Below, one piece after another: positions 46,504 to 55,441 of a stretch of DNA of 64,000 nt. The notes beneath the pieces are model-generated. The model was not told the origin of the DNA. It made no database searches and was given only the letters and a program-made list of their open reading frames with translations. The stretch lies in assembly GCF_002925845.1 (NCBI RefSeq), contig NZ_PDNI01000018.1:62001-126000 (forward strand). Reading direction: 5' to 3'. This DNA is from Roseovarius nitratireducens. Its GTDB lineage: Bacteria > Pseudomonadota > Alphaproteobacteria > Rhodobacterales > Rhodobacteraceae. Every line of letters begins with the position of its first letter. The first letter of the stretch is position 1. The position numbers were made by a program, and so were the translations under genes.

Positions 46504-48075
46504 TCAGAGGTTGCCGCGCGACAGCTCTCCGGCGATGTGGTCGGCCTGCCGGATGGCGAGGGCGACGATGGTGAGCGTCGGGTTCTCCGCCGCGCCGGTG
46601 GTGAATTGCGACCCGTCCGAGACGAAGAGGTTGGCGATGTCGTGGGTCTGTCCCCACTTGTTTACGACCCCGTCGCGCGGGTTCTCGGACATGCGGTTGG
46701 TCCCGAGGTTGTGGGTCGAGGGATAGGGCGGCGTCGGGAAGGTGCGCGTGGCGCCCACCGCGTCATAGATTGCCGCGCCGCGCTCGTATGCGTGGGCGCG
46801 CATCGCGACATCGTTGGGGTGATCGTCGAAATGCACATTCGCCACCGGCAGGCCGTGCTGGTCGGTGACGTCGTGGTTGAGGGTGACGCGGTTGGTTTCC
46901 TGCGGCATGTCCTCGCCGACGATCCACATGCCGGCCATGTTCTCATACGCGTCGAGCGCGGTGGTGAACTCGCGCCCCCACGCGCCGGGATCGAGGAACG
47001 CCGCCATGAAGGGCAGGCCCAGTGACAGCGTTTCCAGCTCGTACCCGCCGACGAATCCGCGCGAGGGATCGTGGCGCGCCTCGTCCTGGATGATGCCCGC
47101 CATCGTGGTGCCGCGCCACATCTTCACCGGCTGTTCGAACACGCCGTAGACCGAGCCGGTCATGTGGCGCATGTAGTTGCGCCCGACCTGGCCCGACGAA
47201 TTGGCGAGCCCGTCGGGGAACATCGACGAGGCGGAATTCAGCAGAAGGCGGGGCGATTCGAAGGAATTGCCCGCGACGCAGACCGCGCGCGCCTTCTGCA
47301 TCTGGAGATTGCCGTCGGCGTCGAAATACTCCACGCCCGTGACCTTGCCGCTGTCATCGTGCAGGATGCGTGCGACATGCGCCTTTTCGCGCACTTCGAG
47401 ATTGCCGGTGGCCTCGCCGCGCGGAATATCGGTGTAGGCCGCCGACCATTTCGCGCCCCATTTGCAGCCCTGGAAGCAGAACCCGGTCTGCTGGCAGGCC
47501 ATGCGCCCGTCATATTCCTCGGAGTTGATGGCCATGCGGCCGGTATGGACCTCCTTGTAGCCGAGCGCCTTTGCGCCCGCCTCGAACACCTTGTAATTGT
47601 TGCAGCCGGGCAGGCCGGGCAGCCCGTTGGTGCGGGTCACGCCCAGTTTCTTCTCGGCCTTGTCGTACCAGGGGGCCATCTCGTCGCCGTCGATCGGCCA
47701 GTCTGCGAGGTTGGCGCCCTGCACGTCGCCGTAGTTCGTCGCCGCCTTCCATTCATGGTCCTGAAACCGCAGGGACGCGCCTGCCCAGTGGGTGGTGGTG
47801 CCGCCCACGGCCTTGACGATCCAGGCCGGAAGCCCCGAGAAATCGCGCGCCACGCGCCAGTCGCCCGAGGTGGTGCGGGGGTCGAGCCAGGCGAGTTGCC
47901 CGAAGCTTTCCCATTCGTCGTTGACGTAATCCTCGGGCAGGTAGCGTCCGCCCGCCTCGAGCGCCACGACGGACACGCCGCGTTGCGCCAGTTCATTCGA
48001 TAGCACGCCGCCGCCGGCGCCGGTGCCGATGACGACGATCACATTGTCGTCGTTCATGTCAAAAGGTGCAGCCAT
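46504..48075 (-). CDS. GMC-family FAD oxidoreductase (gluconate-dehydrogenase-like large subunit)
   Basis: 523-residue flavoenzyme. The dinucleotide motif VIVVIGTGAGGGVLSNELAQRG is at the N terminus, GGTTTHWAGASLRF and CQQTGFCFQGCKWGAK in the middle, and the C-terminal catalytic region SDGSQFTTGAAENPTLTIVALAIRQADHI. With the gene upstream it forms a two-gene unit like the dehydrogenase and small subunits of membrane gluconate/sorbitol dehydrogenases. The usual cytochrome c subunit is not adjacent. Its 3' end is duplicated at 45773-45898. Confidence 0.85.
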   Translation of the reverse strand: MAAPFDMNDDNVIVVIGTGAGGGVLSNELAQRGVSVVALEAGGRYLPEDYVNDEWESFGQLAWLDPRTTSGDWRVARDFSGLPAWIVKAVGGTTTHWAGASLRFQDHEWKAATNYGDVQGANLADWPIDGDEMAPWYDKAEKKLGVTRTNGLPGLPGCNNYKVFEAGAKALGYKEVHTGRMAINSEEYDGRMACQQTGFCFQGCKWGAKWSAAYTDIPRGEATGNLEVREKAHVARILHDDSGKVTGVEYFDADGNLQMQKARAVCVAGNSFESPRLLLNSASSMFPDGLANSSGQVGRNYMRHMTGSVYGVFEQPVKMWRGTTMAGIIQDEARHDPSRGFVGGYELETLSLGLPFMAAFLDPGAWGREFTTALDAYENMAGMWIVGEDMPQETNRVTLNHDVTDQHGLPVANVHFDDHPNDVAMRAHAYERGAAIYDAVGATRTFPTPPYPSTHNLGTNRMSENPRDGVVNKWGQTHDIANLFVSDGSQFTTGAAENPTLTIVALAIRQADHIAGELSRGNL

Positions 48076-48102
48076 AGTCTTTCCTCCCTTGATGGCTATG
48101 GC

Positions 48103-48627
48103 TCAGAGCCAGGTGATGTCGTCGAAGCCGCGGTCGATGTAGCCGCCCTTGGAATAGGACTCGCCCTCGTAGCCGAAGAGGGGCCAGACCGCTTTCTGGT
48201 TATAAAGCCCGGTCACGAGCCCGCCGCGCACCTGCTGGAAGAAGGCGCTGTCCTCCATCCCGCGCAGGATGTCGACGCGGTCGCGCTCCCATCCGACGCT
48301 GAGATAATCGGCGTGGCCCTTGCCTTGTGCCGCGGCGTCGAGCGCGGCGATGCCCGCCTCAACGGTGTCGGCGACCTCTGCGTCGTCGTAGCCCTTGACC
48401 GCGATGGCGTAGTATTCGTCGCCCACGTGGTCGTGCGGGTAGATGTCGCGCGCCATCTGGATGAGCGTGGCCATGGTTTGCGGCTGGAGCGCCTTGGTCT
48501 CGAGCGCCCATGCGGCATCGGGGCTGGCCACGAAGCCCGCGCCCACCACGAAGCTTGCCCCGGCGGCCATGCTGCGCGAGAGCAACTCGCGCCGCGTCAG
48601 GCCCCTTTGCTGGCTGATATCTTTCAT
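48103..48627 (-). CDS. Gluconate 2-dehydrogenase subunit 3-like, Tat-exported
   Basis: 174 residues. A twin-arginine leader (LTRRELLSRSMAAGASFVVGAGFV) precedes the subunit-3 domain: ARDIYPHDHVGDEYYAIAVKGYDD and the C-terminal VWPLFGYEGESYSKGGYIDRGFDDITW. In the family this small subunit is exported with the leaderless flavoprotein, so the Tat machinery at the window's left end would be required. The gene precedes the GMC gene by 27 bases. Confidence 0.85.
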   Translation of the reverse strand: MKDISQQRGLTRRELLSRSMAAGASFVVGAGFVASPDAAWALETKALQPQTMATLIQMARDIYPHDHVGDEYYAIAVKGYDDAEVADTVEAGIAALDAAAQGKGHADYLSVGWERDRVDILRGMEDSAFFQQVRGGLVTGLYNQKAVWPLFGYEGESYSKGGYIDRGFDDITWL

Positions 48628-48679
48628 CGTCTTCCTCCCTTGAATGAAACGGGGCGGCCCTCCCCGGCCGCGCCCGCGC

Positions 48680-49075
48680 CTATTTGAACCGCCCGCCCCG
48701 TTGCAGAACCTCGATCTCGTAGCCGTCCGGATCGGCCACGAAGAAGAACTTGCCGACGAGTTTGCCGTCGGGGGCGAATTCCACGATCTTGCGCGGCGCG
48801 AGGCCCTCGTCGGTGAAGCGCGCGTGCTCGGATTCCAGATCCTCGACCAGAACGGCGAGGTGGCCATAGCCGTCGCCGAGATCATAGGGCTCGGTGCGGC
48901 CCTTGTTGACGGTCAGCTCCACCTCGAAGGGGCTCTCGTCGTTGGACATGTAGACGAGGGTGAAGTTTTCGAAATCGAGCCGGTCGGCCACCTCGAGGCC
49001 GAATGCGCGCTTGTAGAAATCAACCGACCGCGCCTCGTCGAGAACGCGGATCATGCTGTGAATGGCTTTGGCCAT
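48680..49075 (-). CDS. VOC-family lactoylglutathione-lyase-like protein
   Basis: 131-residue glyoxalase-fold protein: MIRVLDEARSVDFYKRAFGLEVADR, then SPFEVELTVNKGRTEPYDLGDGYGHLAV and FFFVADPDGYEIEVLQRG with the metal-site His and Glu. It resembles GloA but is not a clear orthologue. It may share a transcript with the downstream dehydrogenase genes (52-base gap), perhaps handling a reactive carbonyl (inference). Confidence 0.8.
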   Translation of the reverse strand: MAKAIHSMIRVLDEARSVDFYKRAFGLEVADRLDFENFTLVYMSNDESPFEVELTVNKGRTEPYDLGDGYGHLAVLVEDLESEHARFTDEGLAPRKIVEFAPDGKLVGKFFFVADPDGYEIEVLQRGGRFK

Positions 49076-49168
49076 CGTGCCCTCCGGAACGTTGCAGTTG
49101 GTTTGGAAAGTTTACCAACGCGGGCGCGGGGGTGGGTAGTAAGGGGTTACTACAGGGGGGAATGGGGA

Positions 49169-49344
49169 TGGCCTGAAGCCGTCGTTGGGACGCATAGCGG
49201 TAAGCCGCGCATTGGCGGGCCGTGGCGTCACGCCAGAGGCGTGCCAACTACATCGGCGCACCTCCGGTGCGACGGTGCGGCCCGGCGACGTGCAAGCACG
49301 CCTTGTCCCGCGCGAGGTGAAGCCCTGACCGTTCGCTTGAAGCC
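49169..49344 (+). repeat. Divergent palindromic intergenic element, type C
   Basis: 176-bp relative of the A/B elements between the VOC gene start and the RHH gene end. Left ATGGCCTGAAGCCGTCGTTG and right GACCGTTCGCTTGAAGCC are the degenerate terminal repeats. The small hairpin is CGTGC-AA-GCACG, followed by CCTTGTCCCGCGC (compare CCTTGATTCCGCGC). Two extra hairpins TGGCG-TCA-CGCCA and CGCACC-TCC-GGTGCG occur inside. Confidence 0.6.
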
Positions 49345-49421
49345 AATATCGTCAAGGTCGCGATCCGCAGAACCCCACGGTCCGGGCCCCGACCCGTCGA
49401 CGAGCGCCGTGCGAACGCCCC

Positions 49422-49715
49422 TTACTCCGCCGCGATCTGCTGTGCCCGGGTCTCCGGCGGGGTCTCGTGGTGGACGAGGCAGGTGCAGCGCAAAAGCGAG
49501 GTGAAATTGGCGGGCTCGCCGTGCAGCTCCAGCACCTCGGAGTGCAGTTTGGACACGAAGGCGGGGGTGCTCAGACCCTCGCCCGCGGCGATCTCGTCGA
49601 GGATTTCCCAGAAGGATTTCTCCAGCCGGATGCTCGTGCTCTGGCCGTTGAGGCGCATGCGGCGGGTTTCCAGCGTGTAGCGGTCCGGGTCCTGCCCGGC
49701 AAAGAGTTGGCACAT
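49422..49715 (-). CDS. Ribbon-helix-helix domain protein (RHH_4 family)
   Basis: 97 residues with a central RHH-like segment RLNGQSTSIRLEKSFWEILDEIAAGEGLSTPAFVSKLHSEVLE in outline. Family members are small alphaproteobacterial proteins related to aryl-sulfate sulfotransferase-associated regulators; target unknown. No toxin partner is adjacent, so it is unlikely to be an antitoxin. Confidence 0.8.
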   Translation of the reverse strand: MCQLFAGQDPDRYTLETRRMRLNGQSTSIRLEKSFWEILDEIAAGEGLSTPAFVSKLHSEVLELHGEPANFTSLLRCTCLVHHETPPETRAQQIAAE

Positions 49716-49820
49716 GTCTCGGTCCTCCCTCGTCCGGCGGGCGGTCCCCCTGCGCGCCGGACCTCAGTACCAGATAGCATCATGGCCGATTTTTTCCACG
49801 CGGGGAAGCCCGCCGCGCGC

Positions 49821-50546
49821 TCAACCCCGTTGCCGCCGCTTCTGGCGGACCAGGTTGAGCGCCTCGACCGCGCCGCCAAAGAGCATCGCGGCGTAGATGA
49901 AGCCGCGCTCGACGTGGAAGTGGAAGCCGTCGGCCATCAGCGCCATGCCCACCATCAGCAGGAAGGCGAGCGCCAGCATCTTGGTCGAGGGGTGCGCCTC
50001 GATGAAGCGCCCGATCGGGTTGGCGAAGGCCATCATGACCACGATCGCCACGACCACGGCGGCGATCATCACCTCGATGTGATCGGCGATGCCCACGGCG
50101 GTGATGACCGAGTCGACGGAGAACACGAGGTCAAGAATCATGATCTGCACGATCACGCCGGTAAAGGCGGCCTTGGCCACGCCTTCCTCGAGTGTGTCGT
50201 GATGCTCCTTACCTTCGACCTCGTCGAAAATCTCGGATGCGCCCTTGTAGAGCAGGAACAGCCCGCCCGCGACCAGGATCACGTCGCGCCACGAGAGGCC
50301 GAAGCCCCGGATCGTGGCGAAGGGTTCCGACAGGCCCATGATCCAGGTGATCGAGAAGAGCAGCCCGATGCGCAGCACCAGCGCCCCGGTGAGCCCGAGC
50401 ATCCGCGCGCGGGCGCGTTGCTCCTTGGGCAGTTTCGCGGCGGCGATGGAGATGAAGATCACGTTGTCGATGCCGAGCACGATTTCGAGCACGGCAAGGG
50501 TGAGAAACGAGGCCCAGACGGCCGGGTCGGCGAGCAAGTCGAGCAT
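49821..50546 (-). CDS. TerC-family membrane protein
   Basis: 241 residues, about seven hydrophobic helices. ASFLTLAVLEIVLGIDNVIFISI and LIMILDLVFSVDSVITAVGI carry the acidic-in-membrane signature (GIDN / SVDS) of TerC/Alx manganese-export proteins. A role in Mn efflux coupled to membrane-protein metallation is inferred from that family. Confidence 0.9.
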   Translation of the reverse strand: MLDLLADPAVWASFLTLAVLEIVLGIDNVIFISIAAAKLPKEQRARARMLGLTGALVLRIGLLFSITWIMGLSEPFATIRGFGLSWRDVILVAGGLFLLYKGASEIFDEVEGKEHHDTLEEGVAKAAFTGVIVQIMILDLVFSVDSVITAVGIADHIEVMIAAVVVAIVVMMAFANPIGRFIEAHPSTKMLALAFLLMVGMALMADGFHFHVERGFIYAAMLFGGAVEALNLVRQKRRQRG

Positions 50547-50563
50547 GATCGTTCCCTTCTGGT

Positions 50564-50953
50564 TCAGGTCAGCGCGTGGCCGAGGCTGGCCAGCGCGGAG
50601 ATGGCGATCATGGCGAAGGTGAGGATCATGCCTGCGCGGCGCAACAGCATGATCTGCGGTGTGCGCCCCAGCCCGATGGCGTGTATCACCCGCCCCGCGA
50701 GCAGCATGACCCCCAGCAGGTGCACCACCCAGAGCGGCGCGCCCTGCAATTCCGCAAGCGCCAGCAGGATCAGCCCCATCGGCGCGTATTCGGCGAAGTT
50801 GCCGTGGACGCGGATGCGCTTGGCGAGCATCTTGTCGCCGCCATCGCCGAGCGTCACCCGGGCGGCGAAGCGTGTGGTGATAACCCGGATGCTGAGGATC
50901 ACGAACAACAGGCCCAGAAGGCCCGCATAGAGCGGTGTGACGGTGAGCGACAT
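50564..50953 (-). CDS. MAPEG-family membrane protein
   Basis: 129 residues with four hydrophobic helices; RIRVHGNFAEYAPMGLILLALAELQGAP in the middle is the MAPEG signature. Bacterial relatives (YecN-like) have weak glutathione-linked activity or none known. It lies 17 bases upstream of terC and 14 downstream of the phosphodiesterase gene. Confidence 0.87.
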   Translation of the reverse strand: MSLTVTPLYAGLLGLLFVILSIRVITTRFAARVTLGDGGDKMLAKRIRVHGNFAEYAPMGLILLALAELQGAPLWVVHLLGVMLLAGRVIHAIGLGRTPQIMLLRRAGMILTFAMIAISALASLGHALT

Positions 50954-50967
50954 GCGCGGCCCTTTTC

Positions 50968-51768
50968 TCAGGTGTAGGTTTGCGCCTCGGTCGGGGGCAG
51001 GGTGAAATCCTCGCTGTGCACGATCACGCCCTCGTCGGTCAGCAAGAGCAGGCCATAGGCCCCCGGCTCGGCGATCGAGAGACTGGAATCCTGGTAGCCG
51101 AGCGCCATCGGCATCTGGTGGCAGGGGCTCTTGAAGATCGCCACCGGGATACCGCCCGCCGATCCCTGGATCGTGCGGTGGATATGGCCCGACACGATTT
51201 GTGCCACGTTGCCCGCCGTGTTGAGCCGCGCGACGAGGTCGGCGCGGTTCCTCAGCCCGATCCGGTCCATGCCATTGAAGCCGGACTCGATCGGCGGGTG
51301 ATGGGCGAAGACGATGACCCGCCGCCCGCCGGCCTCGGCCAGCCGCCGGTCGAGCCAGTCGAGCCGTGCCTCGCAGAGCCAGCCGGAATGGGTATCGTCG
51401 GCGTCCTCGTTGAGCGTGTCGAGGCAGATCAGGCGATAGCCGGGCAGGTCCGTGACATGCTGGATGTGGCCCGTCTCCATCCGGTCGGCATCGGGAAAGG
51501 CGCCGAGGAAGGGCGCGCGGCGGTCGTGGTTGCCAAGCATGAGCGAGACGGGCAGGGGGCAGGTGGCTAGCGCCGCGCGCAGCCGGGCGTATTCCGGCGG
51601 GGCGGCGTTGTGCGTGAGGTCGCCGCACAGCACCACGCGCGCGGCATCGGGGTGACGGTCGAGCGCGTGGGCCATGCCCTGCGCGAATCGTGCGAGCGGG
51701 TCGAGCCCGATGATTGTCTCGCCCTCGGGGACGAGGTGGATATCGGTGAACACGATGATTTTCTGCAT
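50968..51768 (-). CDS. CpdA-like metallophosphoesterase
   Basis: 266-residue class III cyclic-nucleotide-phosphodiesterase-like protein. Metal motifs: FTDIHLVPEG, VLCGDLTHN, LMLGNHDRR, VIVFAHHPP and IVSGHIHR. 3',5'-cAMP hydrolysis is the family prototype, but many members have other substrates. It heads the short operon with the MAPEG and terC genes. Confidence 0.87.
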   Translation of the reverse strand: MQKIIVFTDIHLVPEGETIIGLDPLARFAQGMAHALDRHPDAARVVLCGDLTHNAAPPEYARLRAALATCPLPVSLMLGNHDRRAPFLGAFPDADRMETGHIQHVTDLPGYRLICLDTLNEDADDTHSGWLCEARLDWLDRRLAEAGGRRVIVFAHHPPIESGFNGMDRIGLRNRADLVARLNTAGNVAQIVSGHIHRTIQGSAGGIPVAIFKSPCHQMPMALGYQDSSLSIAEPGAYGLLLLTDEGVIVHSEDFTLPPTEAQTYT

Positions 51769-51826
51769 GGGGCGGCCTGTGATGAAAATACTGCGCGCAG
51801 AATGACGGGTGCGTTGGTGCCGTAGG

Positions 51827-51847
51827 CCCTCGGGGCGAGCCCGAGGG
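51827..51847. terminator. Hairpin 10 bases after the pyc stop
   Basis: CCCTCGGG-GCGAG-CCCGAGGG, a perfect 8-bp stem between pyc and the phosphodiesterase gene. There is no U-tract, so it could instead be an mRNA-stabilising hairpin. Confidence 0.45.
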
Positions 51848-51856
51848 TGGCAGCGA

Positions 51857-54800
51857 TTACTCCAGTTCGACCAGCAGGTCCTTGGCGTCGATCTGGCCGC
51901 CGGGCTGGACGTGCACGGCCTTTACCACCGCGTCGCGCTCGGCGTGGATGCCGGTCTCCATCTTCATCGCCTCGATGGTCAGCAGCAGGTCGCCCGCCGA
52001 GACCTTGCTCCCCGCCGTTGCCACGACGCTCGCGACCACGCCGGGCATCGGCGCGCCGATATGGTTGGGGTTGCCGGGTTCGGCCTTGGGGCGTGCGGCG
52101 GTCTGGGATTTCACCAGCCGGTTGGGCACGCGGATCACGCGGGGCTGGCCATTGAGTTCGAAGAACACCTTGACGTCGCCTTCCTGGTTGGTCTCGCCCA
52201 CGGTCTGCAGGCGGATCTCGAGGATCTTGCCCGGGTCGATCTCGACGCTGATCTCCTCGCCCGGTTCCATCCCGTAGAAGAAGGTGCGCGTGGGCAGGGT
52301 GCGCACCGGTCCGTATTGCCGGTGGCGGCCCATGTAATCGAGGAAGACCTTGGGATACATGAGGTAGCCGTTGAGGTCCTCGTTGTCGATTTCCTTGCCT
52401 TCGAGTTGGGCCACCACGTCCTTGCGCGTGGCCTTTAGATCGACCGGCTCGAGATGCTTGCCCGGGCGCTCGGTGTTGGGGCGCTCGTCCTTGAGCACCT
52501 TGCGCAGGATGGTTTCGGGGAAGCCGCCGGGCGGCTGGCCGAGATTGCCGCGCATCATGTCGATGACCGAGTCGGGGAAGGCCACATCCGTGTCCGGGTT
52601 CTCGACATCGGCGCGCGTGAGGCCCTGGGAAACCATCATCAGCGCCATGTCGCCCACCACCTTGGAGCTAGGCGTGACCTTGACGATATCGCCGAACATC
52701 TGGTTGACGTCGGCATAGGTGCGGGCCACCTCGGGCCATTTTTCCTCGAGTCCGAGGCTGCGCGCCTGCGCCTTGAGGTTGGTGAACTGACCGCCCGGCA
52801 TCTCGTGCAGGTAGACCTCGGAGGCGGGGGCCTGAAGCCCCGATTCAAACGCCACGTATTGCGCGCGCACCTGTTCCCAGTAATTGGAAATCTCGCGGAT
52901 GCGGGCGAGCGGCAGTCGCGTGTCGCGCGGCGTATTGCGCAGGGCGGCGACGATCGAGCCGAGGCAGGGCTGCGAGGTGCCGCCAGAGAAGGCGTCCATC
53001 GCCGCATCCACGGCATCGACGCCTGCCTCGGCGGCGGCGAGGATGGTGGCGCCCGCGATGCCGCTGGTGTCGTGGGTGTGGAAGTGGACGGGGATGTCCA
53101 ATTCGTCCTTGAGCGCCTTGACGAGCACCGTGGCCGAGGCCGGTTTCAGCAGCCCGGCCATGTCCTTGAGCCCCAGCACATGCGCGCCGGCGTCCTGAAG
53201 CTCGCGGGCCATGCCGACGTAGTATTTCAGGTCATACTTGGCGCGGTCCGGGTCGAGGATGTCGCCGGTATAGCAGATCGTGCCCTCGCAGATCTTTCCG
53301 CTCGCGATCACCGCGTCCATCGCGACGCGCATGTTCTCGACCCAGTTGAGGCTGTCGAAGACGCGGAACACGTCGACGCCGGTTTCCGCCGCCTGCCGCA
53401 CGAATTCCTGCACCACGTTGTCGGGGTAGTTGGTGTAACCCACCCCGTTGGACGCGCGCAGCAGCATCTGCGTGAGCAGGTTGGGCATCTTGGCGCGCAG
53501 GTCGCGCAGGCGCTGCCACGGGCATTCCTGAAGGAAGCGGTAGGCCACGTCGAACGTGGCCCCGCCCCAGCATTCGATGCTGAACAGGTCGGGCAGGTTG
53601 GCAGCATAGGAGGGTGCCACGCGGATCATGTCGATCGAGCGCATCCGGGTGGCCAGCAGCGATTGGTGCCCGTCGCGCATCGTGGTGTCGGTCAGGAGCA
53701 GCCGGTCCTGCGCCAGCATCCAGTCGGCCACCGCCTTGGCGCCCTTTTCCTCCAGCAGGGTGCGTGTGCCGGGCGCGGGCTCGGCCACCGGCGCGGGGGG
53801 GCGGGGCAGCTTTACATCCGCAGGCTTCGCGCGCCCCGTCGTCTCGGGGTGCCCGTTGACGGTGATGTCGGCGATATAGGTCAGCACCTTGGTGCCCCGG
53901 TCGCGCCGCTTGGTGAACTTGAAAAGCTCGGGCGTCGTGTCGATGAACTTGGTGGTGTACTCGTTGTTCAGAAACGTCGGGTGTTTCAGCAGGTTCTCGA
54001 CGAAGGCGATGTTGGTGCTGACGCCGCGGATGCGGAACTCGCGCAGGGCGCGGTCCATCCGGGCGATGGCGGCCTCGGGCGTGGGTGCCCAGGCAGTGAC
54101 CTTGGTCAGCAGGCTGTCATAGTAGCGGGTGATCACGCCGCCCGAATAGGCGGTGCCGCCGTCGAGGCGGATGCCCATGCCGGTGGCCGAGCGATAGGCG
54201 GTGATGCGGCCGTAATCGGGGATGAAATTGTTGAGCGGATCCTCGGTGGTGATCCGGGTCTGGAGCGCGTGGCCGTTGAGCGTGATGTCGTATTGCGACG
54301 CCTTGCCGGTTGCCTCGGTCAGGGTCTTGCCCTCGGCGATCTTGATCTGGGCCTGCACGATGTCGATGCCGGTGACCTCTTCGGTCACGGTATGCTCGAC
54401 CTGCACGCGCGGGTTGACCTCGATGAAGTAGAAAGCGCCGGTATCCATGTCCATCAGGAACTCGACGGTGCCCGCGCATTCGTAATTGACGTGTTTGCAG
54501 ATGCGATGGCCAAGCTGGCATAGTTCCTCGCGCTGCGCCTCTGACAGGTAGGGGGCGGGGGCGCGTTCCACGACTTTCTGGTTGCGGCGCTGGACCGAGC
54601 AGTCGCGTTCGTAGAGGTGATACATGTTGCCGTGGCTGTCGCCGAGGATCTGCACCTCGACATGGCGGGCGCGCAGGATCATCTTTTCGAGATAACCCTC
54701 GCCGTTACCGAATGCCGCCTCGGCCTCGCGCCGGCCCTCGAGCACCTTTTCCTCCAGCTCGTCGGCGCTGTTGATCGGGCGCATGCCGCGCCCGCCGCCG

Positions 54801-55294
54801 CCCCACGACGCCTTGAGCATCAGCGGATAGCCAACCTCGTCGGCGGCCGCGCGGGTGCGCTCCATGTCCTCGTCGAGGACGTGGCTGGCGGGGATGACGG
54901 GCACGCCCGCCTCGATGGCGACGTGCCGGGCGCTGGCCTTGTCGCCAAGCGCGCGCATGGTGTCGGCCTTGGGGCCGATGAACGTGATCCCGGCCGCCGC
55001 GCAGGCATCGACGAAATCGGGGTTCTCCGACAGCAGGCCATAGCCGGGGTGGATCGCGTCGGCGCCGCACTCGCGGGCCACGCGGATGATTTCCTCGATG
55101 CACAGGTAGGCCGCGACCGGCCCCATCCCCTCGCCGATGCGATAGGCTTCGTCTGCCTTGAACCGGTGGAGGCTGAGCTTGTCCTCCTCGGCGAAGACGG
55201 CGACGGTGCGCTTGCCAAGCTCGTTGGCCGCGCGCATCACGCGAATTGCGATCTCGCCACGGTTGGCGATGAGGATTTTCCGGAATTCGGCCAT
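51857..55294 (-). CDS. pyc: Pyruvate carboxylase
   Basis: 1145-residue single-chain enzyme converting pyruvate and bicarbonate to oxaloacetate. Order: biotin carboxylase with LMLKASWGGGGRGMR and FIEVNPRVQVEHTVTEE (residues about 1-455); carboxyltransferase with LLTDTTMRDGHQSL and FHTHDTSGIAGAT (about 545-1000); and a C-terminal biotinyl domain with IEAMKMETGI. Length and layout are those of the alpha-4 type. The start at 55294 (MAEFRKILIANRGEIA) is standard. Confidence 0.97.
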   Translation of the reverse strand: MAEFRKILIANRGEIAIRVMRAANELGKRTVAVFAEEDKLSLHRFKADEAYRIGEGMGPVAAYLCIEEIIRVARECGADAIHPGYGLLSENPDFVDACAAAGITFIGPKADTMRALGDKASARHVAIEAGVPVIPASHVLDEDMERTRAAADEVGYPLMLKASWGGGGRGMRPINSADELEEKVLEGRREAEAAFGNGEGYLEKMILRARHVEVQILGDSHGNMYHLYERDCSVQRRNQKVVERAPAPYLSEAQREELCQLGHRICKHVNYECAGTVEFLMDMDTGAFYFIEVNPRVQVEHTVTEEVTGIDIVQAQIKIAEGKTLTEATGKASQYDITLNGHALQTRITTEDPLNNFIPDYGRITAYRSATGMGIRLDGGTAYSGGVITRYYDSLLTKVTAWAPTPEAAIARMDRALREFRIRGVSTNIAFVENLLKHPTFLNNEYTTKFIDTTPELFKFTKRRDRGTKVLTYIADITVNGHPETTGRAKPADVKLPRPPAPVAEPAPGTRTLLEEKGAKAVADWMLAQDRLLLTDTTMRDGHQSLLATRMRSIDMIRVAPSYAANLPDLFSIECWGGATFDVAYRFLQECPWQRLRDLRAKMPNLLTQMLLRASNGVGYTNYPDNVVQEFVRQAAETGVDVFRVFDSLNWVENMRVAMDAVIASGKICEGTICYTGDILDPDRAKYDLKYYVGMARELQDAGAHVLGLKDMAGLLKPASATVLVKALKDELDIPVHFHTHDTSGIAGATILAAAEAGVDAVDAAMDAFSGGTSQPCLGSIVAALRNTPRDTRLPLARIREISNYWEQVRAQYVAFESGLQAPASEVYLHEMPGGQFTNLKAQARSLGLEEKWPEVARTYADVNQMFGDIVKVTPSSKVVGDMALMMVSQGLTRADVENPDTDVAFPDSVIDMMRGNLGQPPGGFPETILRKVLKDERPNTERPGKHLEPVDLKATRKDVVAQLEGKEIDNEDLNGYLMYPKVFLDYMGRHRQYGPVRTLPTRTFFYGMEPGEEISVEIDPGKILEIRLQTVGETNQEGDVKVFFELNGQPRVIRVPNRLVKSQTAARPKAEPGNPNHIGAPMPGVVASVVATAGSKVSAGDLLLTIEAMKMETGIHAERDAVVKAVHVQPGGQIDAKDLLVELE

Positions 55295-55441
55295 AGGCGC
55301 TCTCCCCCCGATGGTCTTTGATCCTTTGCCGCGCTGCGGCACGGCGCTGGCGTCTTGTAGGATTTGTGAAAGGTTTGCGCAATCCGGCATTCCCGGTATC
55401 CGCCGGGCGAGGGTTTTTCCTCACCGTGCGGGTGGGGTGCC

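Noticed and set aside
49422-49715. RHH protein as an antitoxin
   Set aside because: No toxin gene overlaps or adjoins it, and its RHH core fits the RHH_4 family rather than antitoxins.
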